A stretch of DNA of 64,000 nt from MED-G78 sp964546275 (lineage in GTDB: Bacteria > Pseudomonadota > Gammaproteobacteria > Magnimaribacterales > D2472), in the NCBI GenBank assembly GCA_964546275.1, contig CAZJJG010000002.1, forward strand, positions 1-64,000. Reading direction: 5' to 3'. This document shows, piece after piece, positions 45,826 through 55,504 of the stretch. The notes beneath the pieces are model-generated. The model made no database searches, was not told the DNA's origin, and worked only from the letters and a program-made list of their open reading frames with translations. The position numbers and the translations under genes are program-made. Each line of letters starts with the position of its first letter. Within the stretch, counting starts at the first letter, position 1.

Positions 45826-47586
45826 TTATTTAGGCTTAGGCAGTGTGAACCAGAAGATTGATCCAAAGGGTTCTTTAGTAGTAATTCCAACCTCTCCATT
45901 TAAACTATTGGTAAGATTTTTTACAATAGCGAGTCCTAATCCGCTACCTTTGTTATCTGATGCTCTGGCTGATGCTGTCCTATAAAATCTATCAAATATA
46001 TGCTCTTGATCCTCATTTGATACGCCTATTCCAGAGTCAGCAACCATTACTTTAATCATCTTGCCTTGATCTTTGGTGGATATTTCAACCTTTGTACCCT
46101 CTTCTGAGTATTTCAATGCATTATCTAGAAGATTATTCATAATTCTCTCCAAAGCTTGAACATCTGCAAAAATAAGATCTTTGTGACTTGGAGAGTAACT
46201 AATATCAATATTCATTTTTTTTGCAACGCTATTCATAGATATTAAAAACGAATTCATGAATTCATCTAAATCTATACCTTTAATATTTAACTTTAGATCA
46301 CCATATTCAATTCTTGATAAGTCAATAAGGTCACTCACCATAGATGTAAGCCTCTCTGAATTATGCAAAATTGCTTTAGCAAATATTTTGGCGTCTTTTT
46401 TATTATCTAAAGCTCCATCAAGTAGCGTTTCTGAGTTAGCTCTAATAACGCTTACAGGAGTTCTTAATTCATGGGAGAGATTAGAAATAAAATCTCTTCG
46501 CATTGAGTTAAGTTGTCTTAATTGGGTTATGTCATGAAGTACTAGTATATATTCACCAGTTGTTTTTGATTGATTCATAGAACCAAGTACCCATTTTGTT
46601 GACTTATCATCAAGCTCAATTTCAAACTCAATATCTGCCCTTTTTTTATTAGTAACTCTATTGAATAAATAGTTTATAGCCGGGAAGTTTAAAGAATTTA
46701 TATTTTTATTATCTAAATCAATAACATTTAAAATGATTAAGCTTTGCTCATTGTTATATACAACCTTCCCTTCTTTGTTGGTAACAAGAATACCTTCACC
46801 CAAGTCATCTAAAACTAAACCAAATTGATCTCGTTGTTTGGCAATTAATTTAATTTGATTTTTTAAATCTTCTGAAATCTGTGAAATAGATCTTGCTACA
46901 GTTCCAAATTCATCACCTCTTTGAGTCGGGAGTGTACCAATATCTCTTGACTTGTAATCACCTTCAGCAATATTTGATGCTGCTGATGCTAACTCTTGTA
47001 GATTAGAATAAAGATAGTTTGCTGCAATTACACTGGCAAATATTGAGACTATAAAGACTACGACAAATAAAAGAATGACTGAAATTTGCAGAGTTCCTGT
47101 AGCACTTTCTAGATAATTAAGTGGTACAGATATTCTTATAATATTGGGTTGATTAATATTTGTATCTTGAATCGCAAAATATAATAAATCTTGTTGGATG
47201 GTTTCGCTATATCTAGAAACCCATCCAGAGCCATTATTTACCGCATCAATAAACTCAATTCTATCTGCATGGTTATCAATAGATTTAATTTGATTTACAT
47301 CTAAATTAGAATCTCCTACGACTTTTCCATTACTCAGTATAAAAGTGACTCTTGAATTTGCTGCCTTACCAAGGCTATCTGCGATTGCATCAGCTTCCTC
47401 AATAGTCTTGTAATTACTTATATTGCTTGCTGAAGCAACAAGCAGGCCAGCTTGTTTTTCTAACTCATTAACTATTTGAAGTTCAAAAGTTTTTGTAAGA
47501 TCGCGTTCTGCAATAATATAAGAAATTCCTATGCTTGTTGAAAGCAAAAGAAATACTAATAGAAATATACGAGACCTTATTCCCAT
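45826..47586 (-). CDS. phoR: phosphate-regulon sensor kinase PhoR
   Basis: A 586-aa sensor. TM1 is at about 6-25 and TM2 at about 165-190, framing a periplasmic domain of about 140 residues. HAMP covers about 195-245, a PAS-like domain about 250-350, HisKA has His372 in SNLSHELRTP, and the ATPase motifs are NLLDNALKYS, DSGIGV and GSGLGLAIV. It autophosphorylates and controls PhoB. E. coli PhoR lacks the large periplasmic loop, so this is the longer PhoR/WalK-type form. It is four bases downstream of phoB. Confidence 0.9.
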   Translation of the reverse strand: MGIRSRIFLLVFLLLSTSIGISYIIAERDLTKTFELQIVNELEKQAGLLVASASNISNYKTIEEADAIADSLGKAANSRVTFILSNGKVVGDSNLDVNQIKSIDNHADRIEFIDAVNNGSGWVSRYSETIQQDLLYFAIQDTNINQPNIIRISVPLNYLESATGTLQISVILLFVVVFIVSIFASVIAANYLYSNLQELASAASNIAEGDYKSRDIGTLPTQRGDEFGTVARSISQISEDLKNQIKLIAKQRDQFGLVLDDLGEGILVTNKEGKVVYNNEQSLIILNVIDLDNKNINSLNFPAINYLFNRVTNKKRADIEFEIELDDKSTKWVLGSMNQSKTTGEYILVLHDITQLRQLNSMRRDFISNLSHELRTPVSVIRANSETLLDGALDNKKDAKIFAKAILHNSERLTSMVSDLIDLSRIEYGDLKLNIKGIDLDEFMNSFLISMNSVAKKMNIDISYSPSHKDLIFADVQALERIMNNLLDNALKYSEEGTKVEISTKDQGKMIKVMVADSGIGVSNEDQEHIFDRFYRTASARASDNKGSGLGLAIVKNLTNSLNGEVGITTKEPFGSIFWFTLPKPK

Positions 47587-47590
47587 TTAG

Positions 47591-48283
47591 CTACTCAGGG
47601 GTGCGTGAGAATTTATAACCAACGCCTCTTATTGTTTGAATATACTTACCCATAACACCAAGTTTCTCTCTTAGTCTTTTAATATGAGTATCTACAGTCC
47701 TAGTAGTAACATCTGAACTATATCCCCAGACGTCGGAAAGTAATTGATCTCTTGTTTGAACTCTACCCCTTCTCTCTACAAGCTGATTTAATAACTTGAA
47801 TTCTAAAGCGGTTAAGGTTATCTCCTCATCATCAATAAATACCTCATGAGATTCAATATCCATAACCAATGAACCAAAACTTCGATTAATTTCTAGAGGA
47901 GTGGCAGTTTTCTGATTTCTTTTTAGAACCGCCTTTACTCTTAAAATAAGCTCTCTAACACTAAAAGGTTTAGTAACATAATCATCTGCTCCTAACTCAA
48001 ATCCAACAACTTTATCAACCTCATCATCTTTTGCTGTAAGAATAATAATAGGTATTTCTTTTAAAGCTGAGTTTGACTTTAATTCCCTGCACAAGTCTAA
48101 GCCAGATCCATCGGGCAGCATTAAATCTAATAAAATGAGTGAGAAATTTGGATTTTCTAATATATTTTTAGCTTTTTTAAGAGATCCTGCTGTTGAAACT
48201 ATAAAACCCTCTCTTGCTAAATTATATTCAAGAGTTTTTCTTATATCAGGCTCATCTTCTATGACAAGAATTTTATCTGGCAT
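47591..48283 (-). CDS. phoB: phosphate-regulon response regulator PhoB
   Basis: A 230-aa OmpR-type regulator. The receiver domain has phosphoacceptor Asp53 (LLDLMLPDG), Thr in ILTAKDDE and Lys in YVTKPF. The C-terminal winged helix contains VWGYSSDVTTRTVDTHIKRLREKLG, the PhoB recognition region. It binds 11-bp Pho-box repeats such as those at 45747-45779. Confidence 0.93.
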   Translation of the reverse strand: MPDKILVIEDEPDIRKTLEYNLAREGFIVSTAGSLKKAKNILENPNFSLILLDLMLPDGSGLDLCRELKSNSALKEIPIIILTAKDDEVDKVVGFELGADDYVTKPFSVRELILRVKAVLKRNQKTATPLEINRSFGSLVMDIESHEVFIDDEEITLTALEFKLLNQLVERRGRVQTRDQLLSDVWGYSSDVTTRTVDTHIKRLREKLGVMGKYIQTIRGVGYKFSRTPE

Positions 48284-48333
48284 CTTTGTTTATTGTGTAT
48301 GTGCTTTCTTTTATACGCTCTTTTAAAATTAAA

Positions 48334-50019
48334 TCAATTATCAGCAAATATCTTTCTTAGCTTAGGTTTATCAAATTTTCCAGAGGCGATTTTAGGAAGA
48401 GGTTCTTTATAAAATCTAATTTCAAAAGGAATTTTAAATTTTGCTATTTTGCCATGCAAAAAATCTTGAATATTCTCTTGGGTTAATTCAACTCCAGGTT
48501 TTAAATAAATTGCTGATGCTACCTGCTCTCCTAGCCTTTCATCAGGAACTCCAATAATACAAGCTTCAAGCACATCGCTGTGTTCATATATAGCAGCTTC
48601 GACCTCTATGCATGAGATATTTTCACCGCCACGAATGACTAAATCCTTTAAACGATCAACTATATGTAAGAATGGTCCATCAAAGAAGCCCAAGTCACCA
48701 GATTTAAACCAGCCATCATCATTAAATACCTCTGCAGTAGCTTCTGGATTCTTCCAATAACCAACCATGTTAGCTGGTGATTTAATAACCACCTCGCCCA
48801 CTTCGCCTTCTTTGAGTACATTCCAATTTTCATCAATAATATTTATATCAGTTATTGGAGGAACTATTCGCCCACAACTTGAAGGGTGCTGTAAATACTC
48901 ATCACCACCATTTAATGTTCCAGCCGCATTCGTTTCAGATAACCCATATCCGATTGAAGGACGAGCTTCGAACTGCTCATCCATTAACTTTACATGTTCA
49001 GCTGGTCTAGCGGCTCCACCACCACTTAGATCTTCAAGCGAAGAAAGGTCATAATTATCCCTTTCTGGATGGCTTAATATCTCCCATGATTGAGTAGGTA
49101 CGCCTGTTATATTGGTAATTTTTTCTTGTTCTATTAATTGTAATGCTTCTGTTGAATCCCATTTTTTCATCATAACTATTTTTCTTCCAATTAAAACAGA
49201 TATTAAGAAAGCAGAATGACTTCCAGTTACATGAAATAATGGCACGCAGTGAAGAACAGAAAGCTCTTTAACTTCGCCATTATCACTTTCACCAAGTCCG
49301 CCGGCTGAGTCTGACATTTGACTTCTAACTGATGAATAGCACATCCAGCTAAATAGTGTTGCAAGAACATTCCTATGAGATGAAAGAACTCCTTTTGGGA
49401 ATCCTGTTGATCCTGAAGTATAAAATAATGTTGCATTATCATCTTTGGAGATATCAACAGAAGGCCAGTCTGTAGATTGTCCATTTATAAAAGTTGTGAA
49501 TTCTTCATGGTCAGATGGATTGTCAGCTCTTACAACTAATTTCTTAACATCTTTATTATTTTCAAGTCCGACCAGACGTTTCTCGTCAGCTATAAGAACT
49601 TTGGCATCACAGTGATCTAAACCATGTGAGACCTCAGAAGGAACCCACCAAGAATTCAAAGGAACCACCACAGCTCCCATGCCAGCAATTGCCATAAAAG
49701 AAAATATATACTCCGGATTATTCATCATGCAGATGGCTACTCTATCGCCCTTCTCAACTCCTACTGATTTAAGCGCGTTGGCAGTTTGAGCTGCTTTGGC
49801 AAAAACTTCTTTAAAAGTATATCTTTCATCTTCATATACTAGCCAATCCTTTTCCGCATGAAGTAATCCAAAATCAAAAAACCCTTTCAGGGATGAAGGA
49901 ATTCCGGGATTACAAAATTCTCTATATGTAACTCCATTTTTATCAATAACTTCTTTAAATTCAAAGAGTTGTCCAGGAGCTGTGTGTGCATTTAATAATT
50001 CTTGATATTGATCTGTCAT
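48334..50019 (-). CDS. acyl-CoA synthetase (class I adenylate-forming)
   Basis: A 561-aa AMP-dependent ligase. The P-loop FYTSGSTGFPKGV is near 201-213, YGLSET near 349, the GWFKSGDLGF hinge region near 442, and the final Lys is in KIASGKFDKPKLR near 545. It activates a carboxylic acid to acyl-CoA. The fatty-acid or aromatic preference is not clear. It is divergent from a second ligase 143 bp away, which suggests a shared catabolic theme. Confidence 0.9.
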   Translation of the reverse strand: MTDQYQELLNAHTAPGQLFEFKEVIDKNGVTYREFCNPGIPSSLKGFFDFGLLHAEKDWLVYEDERYTFKEVFAKAAQTANALKSVGVEKGDRVAICMMNNPEYIFSFMAIAGMGAVVVPLNSWWVPSEVSHGLDHCDAKVLIADEKRLVGLENNKDVKKLVVRADNPSDHEEFTTFINGQSTDWPSVDISKDDNATLFYTSGSTGFPKGVLSSHRNVLATLFSWMCYSSVRSQMSDSAGGLGESDNGEVKELSVLHCVPLFHVTGSHSAFLISVLIGRKIVMMKKWDSTEALQLIEQEKITNITGVPTQSWEILSHPERDNYDLSSLEDLSGGGAARPAEHVKLMDEQFEARPSIGYGLSETNAAGTLNGGDEYLQHPSSCGRIVPPITDINIIDENWNVLKEGEVGEVVIKSPANMVGYWKNPEATAEVFNDDGWFKSGDLGFFDGPFLHIVDRLKDLVIRGGENISCIEVEAAIYEHSDVLEACIIGVPDERLGEQVASAIYLKPGVELTQENIQDFLHGKIAKFKIPFEIRFYKEPLPKIASGKFDKPKLRKIFADN

Positions 50020-50162
50020 AAAATATTCTATAAATATATTGAAGATTATTTTACTACGAAATTAAATAAACGTCTTATGGATTAAGAATGAAATTGTCAT
50101 CTTTAAAAAAATATAGTAATTTGGTTTAATATAAACAAATTATAAATAGATAAGATAAACCT

Positions 50163-51794
50163 ATGCCTATAAATTACTCAGAAAGACACTTTGCAACAAT
50201 ATTTGAACAAAATGCTGATCTCTTACCAGATAATCCTGCTGCAATATGCGGTGATTCAACGTTAAGTTGGAGGGAATACGATAATGAGGCAGCCAGAGTT
50301 GCTCAATTCTTATCAGACAAAGGTCTTAGTAAAAATTCAAAAGTTGGATTGTATTTACATAATTCTAATGAATATTTAGTTGCTCATTATGCCGCTTTTA
50401 AGATTATGGGAGTGCCGATTAATGTAAATTACCGATATCAGGCTAATGAGCTGATTTACCTTCTAGATAACTCAGATTCAGAGGCTGTTTTTTATCAAGG
50501 CTGTTATGCAGATCAAGTAAAAAAAATTAAAAATGATTTACCTAAAGTAAAAGTTTGGATTCAATTAGAAGATTCAACGCCTCTTCTTGAGGGTTCATAC
50601 TCATATAAAGAGATTGCAACTAACACCTCTGCCATGCAAAGAATTAAAAGAGATGAAGATAATATTTATATGCTCTATACAGGTGGAACTACAGGCATGC
50701 CAAAAGGAGTAATGTACACCCATGGCGGCTTTGTTAATTCTATGTTGAAAACATTAAAAGGAATGGGTATTAATGTTCCTGATGAGCTTTCTGAAATAGA
50801 AAATACAATTCTAGATCTTCATAATAATGGAGACTTAGCAAAAAGTTTTGTGGCATGTCCTCTAATGCATGGAACTGGAATGTGGCTTGGTGGGTTTCTA
50901 TCTCATTTGCTCGGCGGATGCGTCATAACAACCCCAAATCTTGGACTTGATACTAAGCTGCTTTGGGAAGAAGTGGGAAGAGTTGGCGTAACTAATATTA
51001 TTATAGTTGGTGATTCGTTTGCAAAGCCTATGGTTAAAGAGCTAAACAGAGCTGTAGCTGAAAATAATCCTTATGATTTAAGTAGTTTAAAACTAATTTA
51101 TTCAAGTGGCGTAATGTGGAGTGCAGAAGTTAAGGCCGAACTCCTAGAACATCATGATATGACATTGATGGATGCAATGGGATCAAGCGAAGGAGGAATG
51201 GGCTCCTCAGTAACAACCAGACAGGATGCTGCGGCAACAGCTAAATTTAGACTAAATCCTGGAGTTGTTGTTGTAAGCGATGAAGGTGAAGAGGTTGTGC
51301 CTGGTTCAGGAGAAAGAGGTTTAGTTGGCACCAGCGGTTTAGTTCCGGAAGGATACTTTAAAGATAAAGAAAAATCCGAAGCAACATTTAAAGAATTTAA
51401 AGGAACGCGATACTCATTTCCTGGAGACTACGCAACTGTTGAGGCTGATGGAACTATTACACTTTTGGGTAGAGGAAGTAATTGTATTAATTCAGCTGGA
51501 GAAAAAATATATCCTGAAGAAGTTGAAGAGGCTTTAAAGCTTAATCAGAATGTTTATGACTCACTTGTTGTAGGGCTTCCTGATGATCGTTTTGGTAATA
51601 AGGTAGTCGCAGTGGTATCTTTAACTGAAAATGGTCAAATTGATGAAGCTAATCTTGTAAGCGCAACACGAGATCATCTTTCTGGTTATAAATTACCAAA
51701 AAATGTTATTTTTGTACCAGAAGTTATGAGAGCTCCAAATGGTAAAGCTGATTACAAATGGGCGAAGAAAATAGCAGAAACAGAGCTATCTTAG
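50163..51794 (+). CDS. acyl-CoA synthetase
   Basis: A 543-aa AMP-dependent ligase with P-loop LYTGGTTGMPKGV near 173-185, the acidic MGSSEGG motif near 339, GDYAT near 420 and the A10-type APNGKADYKWAK at the end. It resembles FadD3/FadD13-like ligases. That resemblance is only a judgement from motifs. The stop overlaps the GTG start of the gamma-glutamyltransferase gene by one base. Confidence 0.9.
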   Translation: MPINYSERHFATIFEQNADLLPDNPAAICGDSTLSWREYDNEAARVAQFLSDKGLSKNSKVGLYLHNSNEYLVAHYAAFKIMGVPINVNYRYQANELIYLLDNSDSEAVFYQGCYADQVKKIKNDLPKVKVWIQLEDSTPLLEGSYSYKEIATNTSAMQRIKRDEDNIYMLYTGGTTGMPKGVMYTHGGFVNSMLKTLKGMGINVPDELSEIENTILDLHNNGDLAKSFVACPLMHGTGMWLGGFLSHLLGGCVITTPNLGLDTKLLWEEVGRVGVTNIIIVGDSFAKPMVKELNRAVAENNPYDLSSLKLIYSSGVMWSAEVKAELLEHHDMTLMDAMGSSEGGMGSSVTTRQDAAATAKFRLNPGVVVVSDEGEEVVPGSGERGLVGTSGLVPEGYFKDKEKSEATFKEFKGTRYSFPGDYATVEADGTITLLGRGSNCINSAGEKIYPEEVEEALKLNQNVYDSLVVGLPDDRFGNKVVAVVSLTENGQIDEANLVSATRDHLSGYKLPKNVIFVPEVMRAPNGKADYKWAKKIAETELS

Positions 51795-53521
51795 TGATTA
51801 AAAATCTAAAAATCTTTGTAATAGTTGTATGTGCTTTTTCTTATAATTTGCATGCACAAACGCTTGCCTTAAACCCAAGCTCCATTACTCATCCTGTTTT
51901 AGCAACTAATGGGATGGTTGCTTCACAGCATTATCTTGCTTCAAAGGTTGGAGAGGATATCTTAAGTAAAGGTGGAAATGCATATGATGCAGCAGTAGCT
52001 GTTGGATTCGCGCTTGCTGTAGTTCTTCCAAGAGCTGGTAATATTGGTGGCGGTGGATTTATGGTCATGCATGACGCTTCATCAAAAGAGAATTATTCTA
52101 TAGATTACAGAGAAAAGGCTCCATTAAAAGCATCAAGAGATATGTATTTAAATGAAGATGGGTCAGTTAATTATCTACGATCGACTATTGGATATCTTGC
52201 AATTGGAGTTCCTGGAACAGTTTATGGGATGTGGGAAGTTCATAAAAAATTTGGTTCCATGCCTTGGGAAGAATTAGTTCAACCTTCTATTGATTTAGCA
52301 AAAAATGGTTTTGTTATGTCTCCATATATGACTATGACCCTCAATAGATCTCACAAAAAACTAAGTCAATTTTCTGAAACAGAATCTATCTTTTATGAAG
52401 ATTTTCCAATTGAATTTAATACTCTTCTTGTTCAGCCTGATCTTGCAAATACTTTAACTCTTATTGCTCAAAATGGAGTGGCAGGTTTTTATGAGGGCGA
52501 AGTTGCTGACAAGATAGTTAGTGCAATGAAAGAAAATGGCGGTTTAATTTCACATCGAGATCTTAAAAAATATAAACCTAGCTGGAGAAAGCCTTTAAAA
52601 GGTTTTTATAGAGGCCTGGATATTATAACAATGGGGCCTCCGTCTTCAGGTGGAATACATTTAATTCAAATGCTAAATATCCTTGAAAATCATGATTTAA
52701 ATAATCTTGGCCATAATAATCCAAGATATGTATCTTTGTTAGCTGAGGTTATGAAATATGCATATGCAGATAGGTCAAAGTACCTAGGAGATCCAGATTT
52801 TTTTGATGTTCCAATACAAGAACTTACTAGTAAGGAGTATGCCACAGCAATAAATCAAAAATTAAAACTCTATGCATTTATGACGCCGCCTCCGGCACCC
52901 TCCTCTTCAGTTAAACCTGGCCAATTTATGAAGAAAGAAAGTATGGAGACAACGCATTACTCTATTGCAGATAAGTATGGGAATATTATCTCAAATACCT
53001 ACACGTTAAATTCATCATATGGTTCAGGAGTAACTATTCCAGGAACAGGTATTCTTATGAATAATGAAATGGACGACTTTTCAGCATCTCCTGGCTCACC
53101 AAATCAATTTGGCTTATTAGGCGGTGAGGCAAATAAAATAGTTCCAGAAAAAAGACCGCTTAGCTCTATGACTCCTTCAATAATATTAAAAGATGGAATG
53201 CCATATTTTGCTACCGGAACTCCAGGTGGTTCAAGAATTATTACAAGCGTTCTTCAGTCAATTTTAAATGTTGTGGATTTTGAAATGGAGGTCTCAGATG
53301 CTATTTTGGCACCAAGAGTCCATCATCAGTGGTATCCAGATGTTCTTCAGTTAGAAAAGTCATATAATTCACTGCATGCTGAATCTTTAGCTAAAAAAGG
53401 TTATGAAATTAAAATGATTAATCCTGGAACAGCTCTTCAGATGGTGATGATTAAAAATAATTTTTATTATGGATTTGGGGATACTAGAAGACCAGACTCA
53501 TTAGCAATTGGAGTAAATTAG
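51794..53521 (+). CDS. ggt: gamma-glutamyltransferase
   Basis: A 575-aa Ntn hydrolase. I take the GTG at 51794 (overlapping TAG-TG), since it opens the signal peptide IKNLKIFVIVVCAFSYNLHAQ; an upstream ATG within the ligase gene lengthens the N-terminus without a ribosome-binding site. The GGNAYDAAVAVGFAL region, the catalytic Thr in METTHYS, the S-S pair in PLSSMTPSI and the GTPGGSR motif fit Ggt. It hydrolyses glutathione and gamma-glutamyl peptides in the periplasm. Confidence 0.93.
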   Translation: MIKNLKIFVIVVCAFSYNLHAQTLALNPSSITHPVLATNGMVASQHYLASKVGEDILSKGGNAYDAAVAVGFALAVVLPRAGNIGGGGFMVMHDASSKENYSIDYREKAPLKASRDMYLNEDGSVNYLRSTIGYLAIGVPGTVYGMWEVHKKFGSMPWEELVQPSIDLAKNGFVMSPYMTMTLNRSHKKLSQFSETESIFYEDFPIEFNTLLVQPDLANTLTLIAQNGVAGFYEGEVADKIVSAMKENGGLISHRDLKKYKPSWRKPLKGFYRGLDIITMGPPSSGGIHLIQMLNILENHDLNNLGHNNPRYVSLLAEVMKYAYADRSKYLGDPDFFDVPIQELTSKEYATAINQKLKLYAFMTPPPAPSSSVKPGQFMKKESMETTHYSIADKYGNIISNTYTLNSSYGSGVTIPGTGILMNNEMDDFSASPGSPNQFGLLGGEANKIVPEKRPLSSMTPSIILKDGMPYFATGTPGGSRIITSVLQSILNVVDFEMEVSDAILAPRVHHQWYPDVLQLEKSYNSLHAESLAKKGYEIKMINPGTALQMVMIKNNFYYGFGDTRRPDSLAIGVN

Positions 53522-53608
53522 ATGTTAGATAAAATTCTTGTTATAAGTGCCTATGCATTACCAGCAATCATGCTATTAATTTTTTGTTTTAAAATTTCAA
53601 AAAAATAA
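53522..53608 (+). CDS. 28-aa membrane peptide after ggt
   Basis: A frame that begins on the base after the ggt stop and encodes one hydrophobic span (about 6-23) with charged ends (MLDK and KISKK). It lies 12 bases before the prepilin peptidase gene. Ribosome-binding support is weak. It may be a tiny membrane protein or an accident in the spacer. Confidence 0.42.
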   Translation: MLDKILVISAYALPAIMLLIFCFKISKK

Positions 53609-53620
53609 ATTTCTCTTAAC

Positions 53621-54370
53621 ATGGTAATTAACCTTCTTTTGTTAGCCTCTTTGGGCGCTTGCATTGGTAGCTTTTCATCTATGCTGATGTATAGATTACC
53701 CCTAATTAAAGACAAGAACTCAATTGGATTATCTTATCCAAGATCTCATTGCCCTCAATGCAAATCACAATTGAAAATGGGGATGCTTGTCCCTATTTTT
53801 AGTTACATATTTCAAACAGGTAAATGCGCATCTTGTAAAAATAACATTGGAATAGCTTATTTCTTAAATGAAATTATTCATGTTGTTGCAATCCTTTTTG
53901 TATGGATGAACTTTGGATTTACTATTGAAGCTTGTGTTCATTACCTAATTTTTAGTATTTTTTATATTTTATTTTTTTTAGATCTTAAATACTTATATTT
54001 ACCCTTGTTGTTGAATACATCTCTAATAGCAATAGGCCTTTTAACTAACTTTGCAATGAATACTTTTGCGCCTATTGAAGAAGCTCTAGTTGGATTGATT
54101 GCTGGATACTCGTCTCTTTGGCTTATTAATAAGGCATTTAAGCTTATTAAAAATAAAGATGGAATTGGTGGTGGAGATTTTATTTTATTAGGAGGTATAG
54201 GAAGTATATTTGGCATCTATGCACTAGGTCCAATAGTCTTCTTGGGCTCAAGCATTTCGATAGTAATATTTATTCTCAGCGGAAGTAATAAAGATGATGA
54301 AATTCCTCTTGGATCAGGTCTTATTTTAGGCTCTATAATTTTTTACTTAATTAAAACCCAACTTATTTAA
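53621..54370 (+). CDS. gspO: prepilin peptidase (GspO/PilD, family A24)
   Basis: A 249-aa polytopic protease with the N-terminal zinc motif of two CxxC pairs (CPQCKS, CASCKN) and about eight spans. Catalytic Asp residues are in the DLKYLYLPLLL segment and in GGGDFILLGGIGS near 188-200. It cleaves and N-methylates prepilins, so it should process GspG-K. It is separated from the gsp operon by about 8 kb. Confidence 0.92.
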   Translation: MVINLLLLASLGACIGSFSSMLMYRLPLIKDKNSIGLSYPRSHCPQCKSQLKMGMLVPIFSYIFQTGKCASCKNNIGIAYFLNEIIHVVAILFVWMNFGFTIEACVHYLIFSIFYILFFLDLKYLYLPLLLNTSLIAIGLLTNFAMNTFAPIEEALVGLIAGYSSLWLINKAFKLIKNKDGIGGGDFILLGGIGSIFGIYALGPIVFLGSSISIVIFILSGSNKDDEIPLGSGLILGSIIFYLIKTQLI

Positions 54371-54464
54371 TAAAGTATAGAACTTTTTATATTTAAGCTG
54401 GTCTATATATATGTTGGTGCTGTTATCTCCTCTAATATGTTGATAAGTTTCCCCTAGAACCAAC

Positions 54465-54492
54465 AAAAAAGCGGGCTTAAAGCCCGCTTTTT
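54465..54492. terminator. bidirectional intrinsic terminator
   Basis: GCGGGCT and AGCCCGC enclose a TAA loop, with six A on one side and five T on the other. It lies between convergent gspO and the repeat-protein gene and can end both. Confidence 0.9.
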
Positions 54493-54512
54493 ATTTGAAA
54501 TAACAAGAAAAA

Positions 54513-55208
54513 CTATTTCAAATCAACTCGAACTAATAAATCATCTGAATGGCTAATTACATGCATATTCTTATCACCCATTTTTTCACCAATGATTGCA
54601 TAGATTTTGTTAGCTTTATCAGCAAAATCTTTATAGTCATCAAATCCACAACTCATATACCAAGCATTTTCTGGTCCCCATTGATGATCATATAAATTAC
54701 AAGCACCAAATGCTTCTAGAAAATGATCAAATAAACCTTTGGCTTCTGCGGCAGCTTCGTTCAATGTTAGTGTCGTCATATCAAAATTCCATCTCATATT
54801 TAAAATATAGTTTGGAGCTGTTGTCATATGTTTCTCAACTATGGCAACGATGTGATCGGTATGTGAGTCAAAGTTTTGTTTCTCATTTAAATTAGGCTCT
54901 TCATTATCCATAATTTCAGCTAATTGATATAAATCATCAAAGTAACAAAAAGTATAAAAACCTCTCATTTCACCAAATTCATGTCTGTAAAGTCCACATG
55001 CATTAAATCCAGCTTTCATTTGATCTTTCTGATATTGAATGAGCTCTCTTTGCAAAGGAGCATAAGCACTTCCTTTGGCTAACCCATAGGTTGAAAGTAA
55101 TGCAGAATTATTAGCGTGAACTGATGCAGTCTCTTCTGACTTCTCATGATGCATAGCAAAACTTGCTGAACCAAATACTAACAATGCTGTTAATAATATA
55201 TTTTTCAT
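54513..55208 (-). CDS. secreted protein with two 99-residue-spaced repeats
   Basis: A 231-aa protein with signal peptide (cleaved near SASFA/M). Two repeats align with an exact 99-residue offset. Cys71-x2-Tyr74-x-His76-x2-Gly79-x8-Cys88-x-Phe90-Asp91-Asp92 matches Cys170-Tyr173-His175-Gly178-Cys187-Phe189-Asp190-Asp191. The paired cysteines could form disulfides or, with His, bind a metal. AAGGAGA precedes the ATG. No family recognised; a ferredoxin-like ABM fold is a guess. Confidence 0.75.
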   Translation of the reverse strand: MKNILLTALLVFGSASFAMHHEKSEETASVHANNSALLSTYGLAKGSAYAPLQRELIQYQKDQMKAGFNACGLYRHEFGEMRGFYTFCYFDDLYQLAEIMDNEEPNLNEKQNFDSHTDHIVAIVEKHMTTAPNYILNMRWNFDMTTLTLNEAAAEAKGLFDHFLEAFGACNLYDHQWGPENAWYMSCGFDDYKDFADKANKIYAIIGEKMGDKNMHVISHSDDLLVRVDLK

Positions 55209-55340
55209 AACCTTCTCCTTTATATGTATTAACCTAAATATATCCTAATTTTATATTAAAAAATATCTAAAACACGTCTAGAAATTTAACACAAAGTAAG
55301 ATTAAGCAAGAAGATTGCTTAATATTTTACTTAGAGAGAT

Positions 55341-55415
55341 TGGAGCGGGTAGACAGGATCGAACTGTCATCAAAAGGTTGGAAACCTCTTATAATAGCCA
55401 TTATACGATACCCGC
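55341..55415 (-). tRNA. tRNA-Gly (anticodon UCC)
   Basis: A 75-nt cloverleaf on the minus strand, closely matching E. coli glyT in the acceptor end GCGGGTA, the D-arm GTATAATGGCTATTAT and the T-arm GTTCGATCC. The anticodon loop TTTCCAA gives UCC for GGA/GGG. The acceptor pairs with TACCCGC, and CCA is encoded at 55341-55343. Confidence 0.95.
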
Positions 55416-55504
55416 GTGGGATGGAATTATAAAGCAAATAGATATCAAATAGAAGAAGAAATGGGGGTAAAAATAACCATTTAGTCATTCAGGAATAATA
55501 AATT

